Positions 28,928-38,191 are shown, counted from the first letter of the stretch. The stretch is DNA of 64,000 nucleotides from DATGJX01 sp963830545 (GCA_963830545.1 CAWHMK010000001.1:1674001-1738000); one strand, 5' to 3'. Numbers and translations: made by a program. The notes: generated by a model not told the origin, from the sequence alone.

Positions 28928-29328
28928 GTCAAGCGTTTCACGAGGCGGACGCGGGTTCCGCCTCGTGAATACGAGATGTCGTTCATCAGCGTGCGCATGA
29001 TGATGGTCCCGAATCCGCCGCTGCGTTCCGCTTCCGCACTTGGACCGCTGCTCTGAATTTCGATTCGCAATTCGCCTTCATCGAAGGTGCACGTCACCGA
29101 AAAACCGCCGCCGCGTTTGGCGTGACTATAGTGCGCCGCATTGATCAGCGCTTCGCCGGCGCCCGTTGCGATGTCGCCGACCTGTTCGGCTGAAAAACCG
29201 CACAAGTTTCCAAAACGCGCTATCGCGGTGCGGGCAAGCACCACGCTGCGAGGATCGCTCGTAAAGGTCGCGTGATAGGTCGGCGGCAAGGTGAGCTTCA
29301 GTCTAACCGAGCTCAGGCATTGAGCCAT
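28924..29328 (-). CDS. RsbW-like ATP-binding protein (anti-sigma factor, HATPase_c_2)
   Basis: The 134-residue protein has the anti-sigma kinase fold: FTSDPRSVVLARTAIARFGN, N box VGDIATGAGEALINAAHYSH, a central sheet FSVTCTFDEGELRIEIQSSG, and G boxes GGFGTIIMRTLMNDISYS. The N-box asparagine and the GGFG loop are kept, so ATP binding and serine kinase activity are likely. I chose the ATG at 29328 because GGAGGC lies 9 bases upstream. It is convergent with the S41 protease gene, with a 4-base overlap. The partner sigma factor is not in the window. Confidence 0.78.
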   Translation of the reverse strand: MAQCLSSVRLKLTLPPTYHATFTSDPRSVVLARTAIARFGNLCGFSAEQVGDIATGAGEALINAAHYSHAKRGGGFSVTCTFDEGELRIEIQSSGPSAEAERSGGFGTIIMRTLMNDISYSRGGTRVRLVKRLT

Positions 29329-29493
29329 CGGGCAGTCGCCTCCGCCCGGGGGGCCGCCTTGCCCCATATTCGCCGCCTGCTCAGCACGCCGAGCAAGGTG
29401 CGCTTCCGGAAAACCGCCTCGGATTTGGGAATAAAAGCAATCGCGCCCGGATCATGAGTGATCCGAGCGCGACTGAGCTTGTTGCTTCAGCGA

Positions 29494-29817
29494 TTAACGG
29501 CGGCTGGGTTGCGACGAGAAACAGTCGCGGCAGTACACCGGCTTGTCGCCGCGCGGCTGGAACGGAACTTCCGCCACGCCGCCGCATTGGCTGCACGTCG
29601 CCTTGAACATCTCGCGACGGCTTCCGCCGCCGTAAGAACCGCCACCGCCGCTTCGGCCACCGCCGCCGCCGCCGGCCGCCTTACGCGCAGCGCGGCAATC
29701 GGAGCAGCGGCTGGGCTTGTTCGTAAAGCCTTTGCTCGCATAGAATTCCTGTTCGCTTGAAGTGAACGGGAAGCTGCGTCCGCAATCGACGCAATTGAGG
29801 GTTTCATCTGAGTACAT
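29494..29817 (-). CDS. Zinc-ribbon protein (zf_Tbcl type) with a second C4 site
   Basis: The 107-residue protein begins YSDETLNCVDCGRSFPFTSS then EQEFYASKGFTNKPSRCSDC, the probable zinc-ribbon motif (C-x2-C...F-T...E-Q-x-F-Y...P-x-R-C-x2-C). A Gly/Ser/Arg-rich linker (about 25 residues) leads to a second site, FKATCSQCGGVAEVPFQ then KPVYCRDCF. The Gly-Arg-rich linker suggests nucleic-acid binding. The ATG 29817 has AGGAG 9 bases upstream. Such small proteins are common and often cold-shock-like, but their function is unknown. Confidence 0.78.
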   Translation of the reverse strand: MYSDETLNCVDCGRSFPFTSSEQEFYASKGFTNKPSRCSDCRAARKAAGGGGGGRSGGGGSYGGGSRREMFKATCSQCGGVAEVPFQPRGDKPVYCRDCFSSQPSRR

Positions 29818-30395
29818 GAACGAGTCTCCTAACTCTTTGTTCTGTTGATTTGTGATGGACGGACTCGCCAGTACTTGGAACGCCGAAAACGTTGAAACAC
29901 TAGTGAGACCTATGAACGCGCAAAACGCGCGTAATACCGGAGGCCTTCGTCCGCGAAGGACCCGGTCCGATAGGCGATTCTGAACAGGTTGATTTGCGGC
30001 CAATCTTTAGTGGCTCAACGTGTCGACCAATCGAAAGATCGCGCATGTGGAGCCAGAAGTGTCTCACAAAACCCGGCCGAGCACAAGCCTTGGCCGCCAG
30101 GGCTGCCCCCTTAGCAAGCTTTGGGCCGGCCCAACGAGTACGCTCGCTTGCGGACACGATACGATGCCCGCATCGACCAATTTGTCGAGCAATATGCCGC
30201 ATACCGTCCACGTTGGCCGCTTCGCGAGGCAGACTGTGACGGTAACGGGCCCGCCCGATGGTACGACGGCGATCGAATCCGGCGGCGCGTTTATCTTAAG
30301 CCGAACGATAGCATTGTAAGGAGGCAGCCGCTTTCCGCGTTCTGCTTTCCAGGACGCGCGGGAAAAAAGGCGGACGCCGGCAGAATGACGGCTGC
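29818..30395. other. Intergenic region with a decayed cupin fragment
   Basis: No intact gene is present. The left part is the upstream region of the zinc-ribbon gene. Positions 30257-30308 are a degenerate copy of part of the cupin gene at 30901 (see separate entry). The rest gives only short unrelated frames. Confidence 0.55.
30245..30316 (+). pseudogene. Degenerate duplicate of the downstream cupin gene
   Basis: The stretch 30257-30308 aligns with 31156-31208 of the cupin gene with about 90% identity and one missing base (shared core GGTACGACG, GATCGAATCCGGCG and AAGCCGAACGA). In this frame it would read DGTTAIESGGAFILS against DGTTPIESGDSFIFKPNE in the intact gene. Only this fragment of the cupin is recognisable, so it is the remains of a tandem duplication. 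Confidence 0.6.
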
Positions 30396-30804
30396 ATGAC
30401 GGCAGAATGGGCGATTGCGATCGGAACCGTCGGAACCTTTATTGTCATCACGGCTTCGGCTGTTGCTGCACTGCTGCAGTTAAGGCATATGCGCAGCGGT
30501 AATCAGATCGCCGCATACAACGAGTGCCGCGAAACGATGGACGCGCCCGAATTCCGTAACGCGCTGCACTTTATCAGAACCGAACTCGCCGAACGTCTCG
30601 CCGAGCCTCGCGCTAGCCGACGAGATCGCCGCGCACAGTCTGCCGGCGGAGTACGGTGCGATCAAAATCGTCGCGAATCTCTTCGAGTCCATGGGTTTGT
30701 TCGTGCGTTTGGGCATGATGGAACGCGGCATCGCCTGCGAGCTGTGGGCCGGCGCTCTCGCAAGACTATATGTCGAAGGGGAAGGGCAAAAACTATCCGG
30801 GTGA
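30396..30804 (+). CDS. DUF4760-like membrane-anchored protein, one frameshift
   Basis: The N-terminus has one membrane helix (IAIGTVGTFIVITASAVAAL) followed by LQLRHMRSGNQIAAYNECRE and PEFRNALHFIRTELAERLA. After an indel near 30605 the other frame continues LADEIAAHSLPAEYGAIKIV, ANLFESMGLFVRLGMMERGI and CELWAGALARLYVEGEGQ, stopping at 30804. The layout (TM helix, R-H-M-R linker, helical domain with F-x-E-x-M-G) matches the DUF4760 group. The function is unknown. It lies between the cupin fragment and the intact cupin gene. Confidence 0.55.
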
Positions 30805-30900
30805 AGTTCCGCGCATGCCTTTAGAGACGTAAGCAGCCTGAAGTCTTCGGAGTTATTCAATCGATCGTAGAGATCGTCTAGGCTAGCAAGGAGGAAGCGT

Positions 30901-31380
30901 ATTCAAAAAATCAACGCAAATGAAGTCGCGTGGGAGCGCAAAGCCAGCCCCGGCGGAAAATTCGCGCGTGAGGGGCGCAAGCTTTCGGAGGCTTTGGGGC
31001 GCGATCGCCGCTCCACCAATTTTATGGAGAGGCATCCCTTTGATGTCGAAATTACGAAAATTCCGCCGGCCGCGGCTTCGTGTCCGTATCATTCGCACAG
31101 CGCCCAATGGGAGTTCTACCACGTAGTTCGCGGTAAAGGTACCGTTCGGCACGCCGACGGTACGACGCCGATCGAATCCGGCGACTCGTTCATCTTTAAG
31201 CCGAACGAGCCGCATCAGATCATCAACAGCGGAACGGAAGACCTCGTTATTTTCGTGATCGCCGACAATCCAATCGGGGAATCGTGCTTCTACCCGGATA
31301 GTAAGAAGTGGGCGGTGAAATCCCCCGCATACCAGCTTGTCCGCGGAGAACCGCTAGATTACTACGACGGCGAGGAATAA
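30901..31380 (+). CDS. Cupin domain protein (possible ATT start)
   Basis: The open frame begins at 30901 with ATT-CAA-AAA-ATC-AAC, preceded by the strong ribosome site AAGGAGGA 5 bases upstream. No ATG or GTG is available before residue 42. The protein reads INANEVAWERKASPGGKFAR and EALGRDRRSTNFMERHPFDV, then the cupin motifs YHSHSAQWEFYHVVRGKG and ESGDSFIFKPNEPHQIINSG. The two histidines, glutamate and later histidine of a metal-binding cupin are present. It may bind a sugar or other small ligand; specificity is unknown. A short degenerate copy lies at 30257. Confidence 0.72.
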   Translation: MQKINANEVAWERKASPGGKFAREGRKLSEALGRDRRSTNFMERHPFDVEITKIPPAAASCPYHSHSAQWEFYHVVRGKGTVRHADGTTPIESGDSFIFKPNEPHQIINSGTEDLVIFVIADNPIGESCFYPDSKKWAVKSPAYQLVRGEPLDYYDGEE

Positions 31381-31564
31381 GTGATGCCACTGCGTTCCGA
31401 CTTCGTAAGCGTCTCGAATGGTTACCGAGCACATTTGGAGCGAGCGGACCCTGCCGACAAAAGATTACACAAACCTTTGGAAAACTATTTTTTCGGTTTC
31501 GCAACTACATTGACGTTGCACGGTTCGTAGGAGCGGAATAACAATTCCGAAAGTATGGAAAAAA

Positions 31565-32011
31565 ATGGATCTCACCCAAACAACGCCGCGTAGCGTTCGA
31601 GAAAAACTCCTCGGAATCGTGCAACTTGCGCGAACCACCGACAAGGCGAAAGCCTTAGCGCACGGCAAACTCGGAGAATACGAGTATCCTTCCACCATGG
31701 ATGAAGGCCTCTTCGAGTTCCTTGGTATGAAAGGCTCCGAATTTCTGGAGTTCGTCAAGGCCGCCAAGAACAATGCGGAGATCGAGGGCTATACAAAAGG
31801 GTTCCTCGAAAAGAAATCGCCTGACGAAATCAGGTCGTTTAACGAGCGCTGGATGACCAAAACTCCCAAAGGCGAGTCACTCGAGCATTTCACAACTCTG
31901 CGCGCGCACATCGCTCCCGAGCGAACCGATGTTACGACGTGGCCGGACCTTCTGGATCTCGATGAAGGCCGTAGCGTCGCCCGACGCGAGCCGGCGAAAC
32001 TCCAGCTCTAA
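31565..32011 (+). CDS. DUF5069 domain protein
   Basis: The 148-residue protein starts MDLTQTTPRSVREKLLGIVQ and then LARTTDKAKALAHGKLGEYE, YPSTMDEGLFEFLGMKGSEF, AEIEGYTKGFLEKKSPDEIR and FNERWMTKTPKGESLEHF. The 'R...D-K-A-R-A...G...Y-x-x-P...L-x-x-F-L-G' order is that of DUF5069. The function is unknown. It is a single gene followed 33 bases later by a terminator that reads in the opposite direction. Confidence 0.68.
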   Translation: MDLTQTTPRSVREKLLGIVQLARTTDKAKALAHGKLGEYEYPSTMDEGLFEFLGMKGSEFLEFVKAAKNNAEIEGYTKGFLEKKSPDEIRSFNERWMTKTPKGESLEHFTTLRAHIAPERTDVTTWPDLLDLDEGRSVARREPAKLQL

Positions 32012-32043
32012 CAAAACAGCGTAGCCGCTGAGTCAAGCCGCCC

Positions 32044-32088
32044 TAAAAAAAGAAAGGCCTGTAAGCCGTGAGGTTTTAAGGCCTTTCT
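32044..32088 (-). terminator. Intrinsic terminator of the AI-2E-type permease gene
   Basis: On the minus strand a perfect 10-bp stem (AGAAAGGCCT and AGGCCTTTCT) with an 18-base loop is followed by seven T. It lies 35-79 bases past the permease stop. On the + strand the run after the stem is only short, so the signal is directional for the minus-strand gene. Confidence 0.8.
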
Positions 32089-32122
32089 GCTTGACCTCCC
32101 TTTTTTTGCCAAGCCTGCCAGT

Positions 32123-33251
32123 TCATGTATGATCGGCGGGCGGCACGGGCTTCGGACGGAAATTCATAATTATTACCCGGATGATCCCAGCCACCGGCAC
32201 TGCGAGCAACAAACCTGCGATGCCTCCCAGTTCGCCGCCGGCAATGAGCGCGAGCACTACGGCTAACGGCGTTCAGCTCCACGCTCTTGCTCACCACGTT
32301 GGGTGCGATGATGTGCCCTTCGAGCTGGTTGATCACGACGATGCCAACCGTTACGAATGCGGCGTTTTCGATACCATTCGTAAAAAGAGCGATAGCAAAC
32401 GCGGGGAGCCACCCGGCAATTGCGCCGACGTATGGGATCACGTCGAGTATTCCCGCTACGACTCCGATAAGCAGAGCATATCGCACGTGCAGACCGAGCA
32501 GTAGGACCGTCACGAGCGTTCCGACGATTGCCGCGACGATGAGCTGACCGCGAATGAAGCCGCCCACGACGTGGTCGAGATCGCCGATAATCTTCACCGT
32601 CTTATTTTGCGCGCCCGCAGGTACGAACCCTAAAAGCGTGCGCTTGAGCCCGTCTGCTTCGAGCATGAGATAGGCGGCCACAACAGGGATAATCACGAAG
32701 AGCGCGCCAATCGTCACGACCGACAATAGGACCGGCAAAATTGTCACAGCGACGCCCCCGGCGTATCTTGCGACATTTGCCTGCACTTGCGCGGGCAGAG
32801 CGATCAAATACGCGCGCACTCCGCCCGGCAAGTGCCGAACTAACGGATTCGCTGGATTCACAAGGGCGTTTTGCGCATTGTGCACGAGCAGCGGCGCGTC
32901 GTGCACTAAACGCTTCGCATCGTCGGCCAATATCGGCACGACTACCGATATGGCGAAGGCGACCAAGACGGCGATGCAAAGATACACGATGCCGAGTGCC
33001 GCGCCAAGGGGCATCCGGCGTTTCAATCGCGAGATAGCCGGATAGACCAGGTACGCAAAGAGCACCGCTCCGATAACGACGATCGTGAGCGTGCGCACGT
33101 GTCCGAGAAACTCGAACACCTTGAAGAGGATGAAACCGCCGAGAATCACCAGCCAGCAGATGCGGACCGCGAAAAGAACCTGTTCGCTGCGTGCGCGCCG
33201 CTTCGCTGCAAACAGATCGTCTTGCACGGCAGTCTGTATTTTATCCGCCAT
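32123..33251 (-). CDS. AI-2E family permease (TqsA/YdiK-like), one frameshift
   Basis: The protein has the family's eight-helix plan: SEQVLFAVRICWLVILGGFI, TLTIVVIGAVLFAYLVYPAI, GAALGIVYLCIAVLVAFAIS, a periplasmic helical loop, IIPVVAAYLMLEADGLKRTL, GGFIRGQLIVAAIVGTLVTV, and YALLIGVVAGILDVIPYVGA. After an extra base near 32268 the last helix continues LAVVLALIAGGELGGIAGLL and PVAGIIRVI, stopping at 32123. Members export autoinducer-2 or act as Na+/H+ transporters, and the substrate here is unknown. The family length is about 350-380, and about 375 fits. Confidence 0.85.
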
Positions 33252-33437
33252 AGTGAACCCGCACTACCCTCCAAAGGCCAACGCGCAACACCTCGCGGCC
33301 TGCCGCACCGTGGAAGGTACCTAGTATCCCAAACGTTACTTTTGGTCGACGGACCTGGAGTGCCGCTGTGTTCGTGATGTCAGCAACCGTCTGGGTTGCT
33401 GCGCTCGATTCTCGTGAGCATCGTCATCACGATCGTT

Positions 33438-33776
33438 CTAGCCCTCGCCCTTGGCGCCGCCGGGCTGAATTGAGCGGCCTATCCGAAAATACGTTCGCGA
33501 GTCAACGGCCATCGCGGTCTGCGAAATCGTTGCGATGTTCGTGCCGACCTCCTGATCCCATTGGGAGGCGCTCCACTCTTGGCGCGACGTCCATTCGGTT
33601 ATGACGAGCACGCGTTCGCGGTCTTCGCTCTTGAATATTTCACCTTCGAGAAACCCAGGAAGCGTGCTCTTGTTCTGCATCAAAGCAGTTGCCTGGGCAG
33701 CAACGGCGTCGGAGTCCGGCGGATCGACGCTGATCACGAGCACCGATACGAGATGCGCGCCTGAATCTGCGAACAT
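33438..33776 (-). CDS. Antibiotic biosynthesis monooxygenase (ABM)-domain protein
   Basis: The 112-residue protein has the dimeric alpha-beta fold of ABM proteins: VSVLVISVDPPDSDAVAAQA, LPGFLEGEIFKSEDRERVLV, ITEWTSRQEWSASQWDQ. The F-x-E-G-E-x-F and V-I-T-E-W segments are typical. Such enzymes oxidise quinol-like compounds without cofactor or degrade haem; the substrate here is unknown. It lies 5 bases after the PP2C phosphatase stop and is probably the last gene of that operon. Confidence 0.7.
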   Translation of the reverse strand: MFADSGAHLVSVLVISVDPPDSDAVAAQATALMQNKSTLPGFLEGEIFKSEDRERVLVITEWTSRQEWSASQWDQEVGTNIATISQTAMAVDSRTYFRIGRSIQPGGAKGEG

Positions 33777-33781
33777 GCCGG

Positions 33782-34558
33782 TCAGGCGAACCGCGCGACC
33801 GCGATGGCTATATCATCTCGCGGGCGTCCGCCGCAAAAGTCTACCGTGGAGGACAACAGCCGGTCGGCCTGCTCTTGCGCGCCCGCCGTGCGGTTGCGAT
33901 CGATCCACTGCATGATTTGATCGAATTCAATGAATGCGCCTTCTTGAGTTCGCGCTTCCGTAATGCCATCCGTCGTGGCAACCAACGTTGAGCCGCCGGG
34001 CGGCAAATAAACGAGCCGCTGATGAAAAAGCTTCTGCGACTCCGCAAACACCCCAACGATCGGCGCGGTAGGCGGCAGCAGTTCGGGCGGGCAGTCCGGA
34101 CGTAAGATGATCGCAGGCTCGTGCCCGGCGGACGCGTAGGTCATAACGCGATGTTCGGGATCGATGACGCCCAAGAACACGCTTACAAACGAATCGCTGT
34201 CCACTTCATCGAACGCGGCCGTTTCCATGTACAGCACGTTGAGGTTTCGCAACACTTGAGCCGGCGTGAAACCTGCAGACACGAAAGCTCGCAGCCCATA
34301 TTTCACAAGCGCCGCACGCGATGCCGCTTCTGCGCCCTTGCCGCAAATGTCGGCCATCGATATCGCAACGGATCCGTTATTGAACCGATAGACGTCGACG
34401 AGATCTCCCCCGACGCGCACATCGTCTTGGGAAAGAAGGTACGCTGTTCCGATGTCGACGCCGGGAACGGGCGGAAAGCGATGGGCATACAGATGCTCGA
34501 CGAGAATGCGCGCGGCGCTGTCGGGATTCGAGTTGGGCGCGATTGAGAGCATTTCCAA
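33782..34558 (-). CDS. PP2C-type serine phosphatase (SpoIIE/RsbU family)
   Basis: The 258-residue protein has the SpoIIE catalytic core: VDIGTAYLLSQDDVRVGGDL, YRFNNGSVAISMADICGKGA, then SDSFVSVFLGVIDPEHR, TYASAGHEPAIILRP, STLVATTDGITEAR and RPRDDIAIAVARF. The metal aspartates (G-G-D, A-D-I-C-G-K-G, T-D-G, D-D) are all kept. It should dephosphorylate a STAS-type antagonist in a partner-switch cascade. It follows the receiver-domain protein by 2 bases, so the two act together. Confidence 0.88.
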   Translation of the reverse strand: MEMLSIAPNSNPDSAARILVEHLYAHRFPPVPGVDIGTAYLLSQDDVRVGGDLVDVYRFNNGSVAISMADICGKGAEAASRAALVKYGLRAFVSAGFTPAQVLRNLNVLYMETAAFDEVDSDSFVSVFLGVIDPEHRVMTYASAGHEPAIILRPDCPPELLPPTAPIVGVFAESQKLFHQRLVYLPPGGSTLVATTDGITEARTQEGAFIEFDQIMQWIDRNRTAGAQEQADRLLSSTVDFCGGRPRDDIAIAVARFA

Positions 34559-34560
34559 CC

Positions 34561-34968
34561 CTAATTTCCGTTATGCCGCGTCGAAAATTCAGGATCGGTA
34601 TAGCATCCCGTGCTGTCGGCGCTTCGCAGCGCTGCGGCCATACGATGCGGAGCGCTGCGGCTCGAAAGTACCCCGTTTGCGCCCGCCATGTGACATCGCC
34701 TAGCCCAATCATGCTCAAAGTTTGACGATACGACCGCGATTGCGCACTCCGGCAGCACAAAGCGGAGCTGCCTGATAGACTCGAGTTTATCGCTGTGAAG
34801 GTGGTCGAAATCGACCACGAGGACGTGCGGCTCGTACTCTCTCAGACTGGCCACGCGCACCTCTCGAGAATGCTGCGGACGGTCGTAGCCGGCCTGAACG
34901 AGCACGTTGCCGAGCCCGATCGCAGCGTCCTTGTCAAAGCTCAGGACGGCACATCTCTTGTGGACCAT
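34561..34968 (-). CDS. Response-regulator receiver-like protein
   Basis: The 135-residue protein has the CheY-like fold: KRCAVLSFDKDAAIGLGNVL, EPHVLVVDFDHLHSDKLESI, RFVLPECAIAVVSSNFEHD, AGANGVLSSRSAPHRMAAAL. The phospho-acceptor aspartate is in V-V-D-F-D, but the acidic pair at the start reads F-D-K-D and the usual K near the end is replaced by S. It may be a pseudo-receiver. It lies directly before the PP2C phosphatase and likely controls it. No sensor kinase is adjacent. Confidence 0.72.
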   Translation of the reverse strand: MVHKRCAVLSFDKDAAIGLGNVLVQAGYDRPQHSREVRVASLREYEPHVLVVDFDHLHSDKLESIRQLRFVLPECAIAVVSSNFEHDWARRCHMAGANGVLSSRSAPHRMAAALRSADSTGCYTDPEFSTRHNGN

Positions 34969-35089
34969 GGTTTCTTGCCTTGCTGCCCGATCTATTCTGA
35001 TGGAAAGCTATAGGTGCGAGCATACCCATTCTTTCATGAATTTGGTATGTTTACTATCGTGATAATGGTGGTAGGCGTCACGAAGAGCC

Positions 35090-36099
35090 TTGACAGTCAA
35101 TAAGCGCATCCCGCTCGACGGGTCTGACCTGGAGGTCCTGCAAAGCCTTGCAAAAGACGACCCGGCCCGCGACCTCATAGGCGAAATCTTGTGCGTGGTG
35201 CCGGTTTCGCATTGGAGTTCGCGCGCTTTGGAAACGGCGTCCGTACGGACGAATTATTGTCGTCCGATACATCTGACGATCGGCGTGGGCAATTCGAGCA
35301 ACTGCGCAAAGAATTGCTGCTTCAGCGCGGGCAGACGACTGCAGGACCGCGGCTCGCTGCGACGATGAGTGCGCTTTCGCAGCCGTATGTGAGCGGTGTC
35401 ACGCTCGTTTTCTCCGACCGGCGCAGAGAATTCGGCGTACTGAGTTTGCTGCGTTCCGAAACATTAGGCGCCTTCACCTCGGTCGAGATCCAGGCGCTCG
35501 CGCTTGCGCTGGATTCCTCGACTGACCGGCTCTCGGGCTTGGCGTTGGCGGACGACTCAGGGGCTGACCCCGGCGATGCTGAGGGCCCGCCGCTCATGCA
35601 CGTCCTCGATCGTAACCTTACGGTCGTCCTGACGTGGGATGCCGGGGAAGCGCGTCAGGCGGCGCCTACTTCGATACATGCGCGCTTGGCGACGCGTCTG
35701 CCCCCAATCATCGAACAAACCGTTCGCGATCTCATCGCATCCTGGACATCCGATCCCGCTACTCAGAGCAGCGGCGTCGCATACCCCGTGCCGTTCTTGA
35801 CGGTGCGCACACAGCCGCTGTCCGGACCGATGGGCTTGTTCGTCGGTGTGCTGCTTGAGCGGCCGCCCGGCGGCGAAGTGTTCGGTAAGGCGGCTCGCGC
35901 GTACAAACTCTCGCCGCGCGAACTCGAAACGCTCGCTCTGCTGATGCCTGGAGCGACGTTGAGCGAAGTTGCCGATCGCATGCAGATATCGTCGTCCACC
36001 GTGCAAGATCACATAAGGAGCATGCTGGACAAAACCGGATCTCGCAATCGAACCGAGCTGATCGCCAAGATTTTGGACCCACGCCCGGGCGCGCCCTGA
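35090..36099 (+). CDS. LuxR-family transcriptional regulator, one frameshift
   Basis: The C-terminal 65 residues are a LuxR-type HTH: YKLSPRELETLALLMPGATL, SEVADRMQISSSTVQDHIRS and MLDKTGSRNRTELIAKIL. The long N-terminal part (FGVLSLLRSETLGAFTSVEI and LDRNLTVVLTWDAGEARQAA) resembles a GAF-like sensory domain. The TTG-started first section IPLDGSDLEVLQSLAKDDPA joins the main frame by an indel near 35195. It is divergent from the PP2C and receiver operon. The ligand and targets are unknown. Confidence 0.75.
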
Positions 36100-36115
36100 C
36101 GAAAGAATCCCCCGT

Positions 36116-37796
36116 TTAAATGTATGGTAAGAGATCGAAGTATTCATCGTCTTCGTTCTTCCCACCGTAACCTTTGCCGATGGCAGTCGCCGTTTCAACA
36201 AAGCGGATCTCGCGTATCCACTTGACCATCTTATAGCCGAGCTGATTCTCAACCCGAAGACGCAGCGGAGCATCCATGGATTTGCGGAAGCGCCGCATCA
36301 TTCATCTCGTACGCGAGTAGACACTCGGGCTTGATTACGTCTTCCAGACGCTGCGTATCGTAGTAGACGCCGCCGAAAATGCCATCGCCGAACGAAATGA
36401 ACTCGACGGCGTGCGCGCTCGCAAGCGGTTTGACCAGATCGATCAGCCGTACGAGCGAGATCCCGCCCCACTGCGCGACCCCGCTCCAGCCTTGAATGCA
36501 GTGGTGCAAGGCCACGTGCTCGTCATGGCCAAGCGCACGCAGATCGTCGAGGCTTAAATCGACCGGGTTCTCGACGCAGCCGCTGACGCGCAGGCGGAAC
36601 TCACCGAACTCGCCCGCCGCAAGATGCTTCCATTCATCGGAGTCCGGCATCTTGCCGTTCGGCCAGAAGTACGGCGAGATGTCTTTGCGCGTATAGCGTT
36701 CCGCCGGGTTGAAGCGCTTCCAGCCACTCACACGCAATTCCAGCGGCAAGATCAGGGCCTTGTGCAACCGTTGGATCGCACGCGGATAGCGCCAGGCGAT
36801 GATGTACGCGGCGATCCAGGAGCCTACGACCACCGCAAGACCGATGCAGCCGAGGATCAGTCCGAGCGGCCGCGTGTTATCCGTGCCGAGAACGACATGG
36901 TTGAAATTCCGCTGCGCGCCGGTGGCGAACACCAGACTGACGTGGACGATAGTGAACGCGATGTATCCGCAGAGCAATAAAAAGTGGACCGAACGGGCGC
37001 CTTGACGCCCGCCGAAAAGGCGGGGATACCACGGGAAGGCACTGTCGAGAGCCGGCGACATTGCGATCCCGCTCAAGATCGAGAGCGGCGCCATGATGAA
37101 GACGACCGCGAAGTACGTCAACTGCTGCAGCGCATTATACGCGTAGAAGCCATCCGGCTCGATTGGAAAGTGAAATGTCGCGTAATGGACAAAGGTCTGC
37201 CAGGCGTACGGAAAGATCGCCCACGACGTCGGAACCAGGCGCGGCCACTGCCCGCTGATCAGGAGCATGATGACGTACACGGCGCCGGTGAGAATGAAGC
37301 CGTAGTCGGTGATGAAATGCCAGGAGCGGCCCATTCCGATCGTGTGCCGATACCCGGGCAGCGCAATGAGTGGCGAAATATAACGGGCATCCTCTTTCGC
37401 CGTCCAAACGCGATCGTTGGGAACGGTCACCGGCGTGAAACGTAGCCATTCCGACCCCGGTGTGCAATTGTTGTTCCAGTATAGCCGCGGATGGTCCATG
37501 AGGATCGAGATGCCGCTGCGCATCAGCAAGAAGAGGAAGAGCAGATTCGCAAAATGAGTCCAGCGGATCCATACCGGAAAGCCGCGCGGGACGCCGTTCG
37601 GCGCGTTGCCGGTGATGCCGGCGACCGGTGCAAAGGACGAATGGATGCCGAACGCGAGCACCTGCATCCAGGCGAGCACGATGGGAATGGCGATCAGCAC
37701 GACGAGCCAGATGAGGTACGGGCGGCGCAAGATGGCAACCATCCGCCGATCGTCCGGCACATGAACCCGTTTGTGCGCGTCGTCGAAATTGACCAC
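36116..37796 (-). CDS. Fused cytochrome b561 - sulfite-oxidase-like molybdopterin protein, one frameshift
   Basis: The N-terminal half has about six membrane helices (LIWLVVLIAIPIVLAWMQVL, FANLLFLFLLMRSGI, WHFITDYGFILTGAVYVIML, FAVVFIMAPLSILSGIAMSP and HFLLLCGYIAFTIVHVSLVF) with paired histidines, as in diheme b561. The C-terminal half is the sulfite-oxidase fold: LRVSGCVENPVDLSLDDLRA, then HVALHHCIQGWSGVAQWGGI, where the cysteine in H-H-C-I-Q-G-W-S binds molybdenum. After a frame change near 36290 it ends APLRLRVENQLGYKMVKWIR and YGGKNEDDEYFDLLPYI. The fused chain is about 560 residues. It would pass electrons from the molybdenum site to the membrane b-heme; the substrate is unknown. Confidence 0.8.
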
Positions 37797-37811
37797 GTGA
37801 CCCCTGGCCTT

Positions 37812-38096
37812 TTACGGGATCCGTTCTAGGTGCGCCGCGATCGTGTCGGCTTGGCTCAGGATGCGGAATTCAAGATCGTACCGGCGGCTTTCCCCGGGTT
37901 CCAAAAAGGGGAGCGTTCCGAGTTCTTCCGCGTTGACACGGCCTTCGATCGTCGGGCAATTCGCCGGTTCGATGCCCATCACGTACGTTCCATAGCCGAG
38001 CATTCTCCATGTCGACGTTGCCCCATTCATGAGGGCAGCTCCGTCATCGACAAAGTGCACGTGATCGGCGCCGCGAATCGTGACCGTCCAACGCAT
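37812..38096 (-). pseudogene. C-terminal remnant of a DUF4432 (aldose epimerase-like) protein
   Basis: The 94 residues match only the end of DUF4432: YGTYVMGIEPANCPTIEGRV, ELGTLPFLEPGESRRYDLEF. Members are about 340 residues long, so three quarters are missing and the space upstream is occupied by the divergent gene at 38192. It is therefore a truncated fragment. Confidence 0.6.
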
Positions 38097-38191
38097 CGTT
38101 GATAGTAGCGGCCAAGCGCATCCGTATCACTCGGCGGCAAGTCACCATCTGGCTCATTGCTTCTGGAATGTTGTCCTGATAGGGTGAGCTC

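Noticed and set aside
33390..33475. A 25-residue membrane peptide (LLRSILVSIVITIVLALALG)
   Set aside because: It would need a TTG start with no ribosome site and has no support beyond hydrophobicity.
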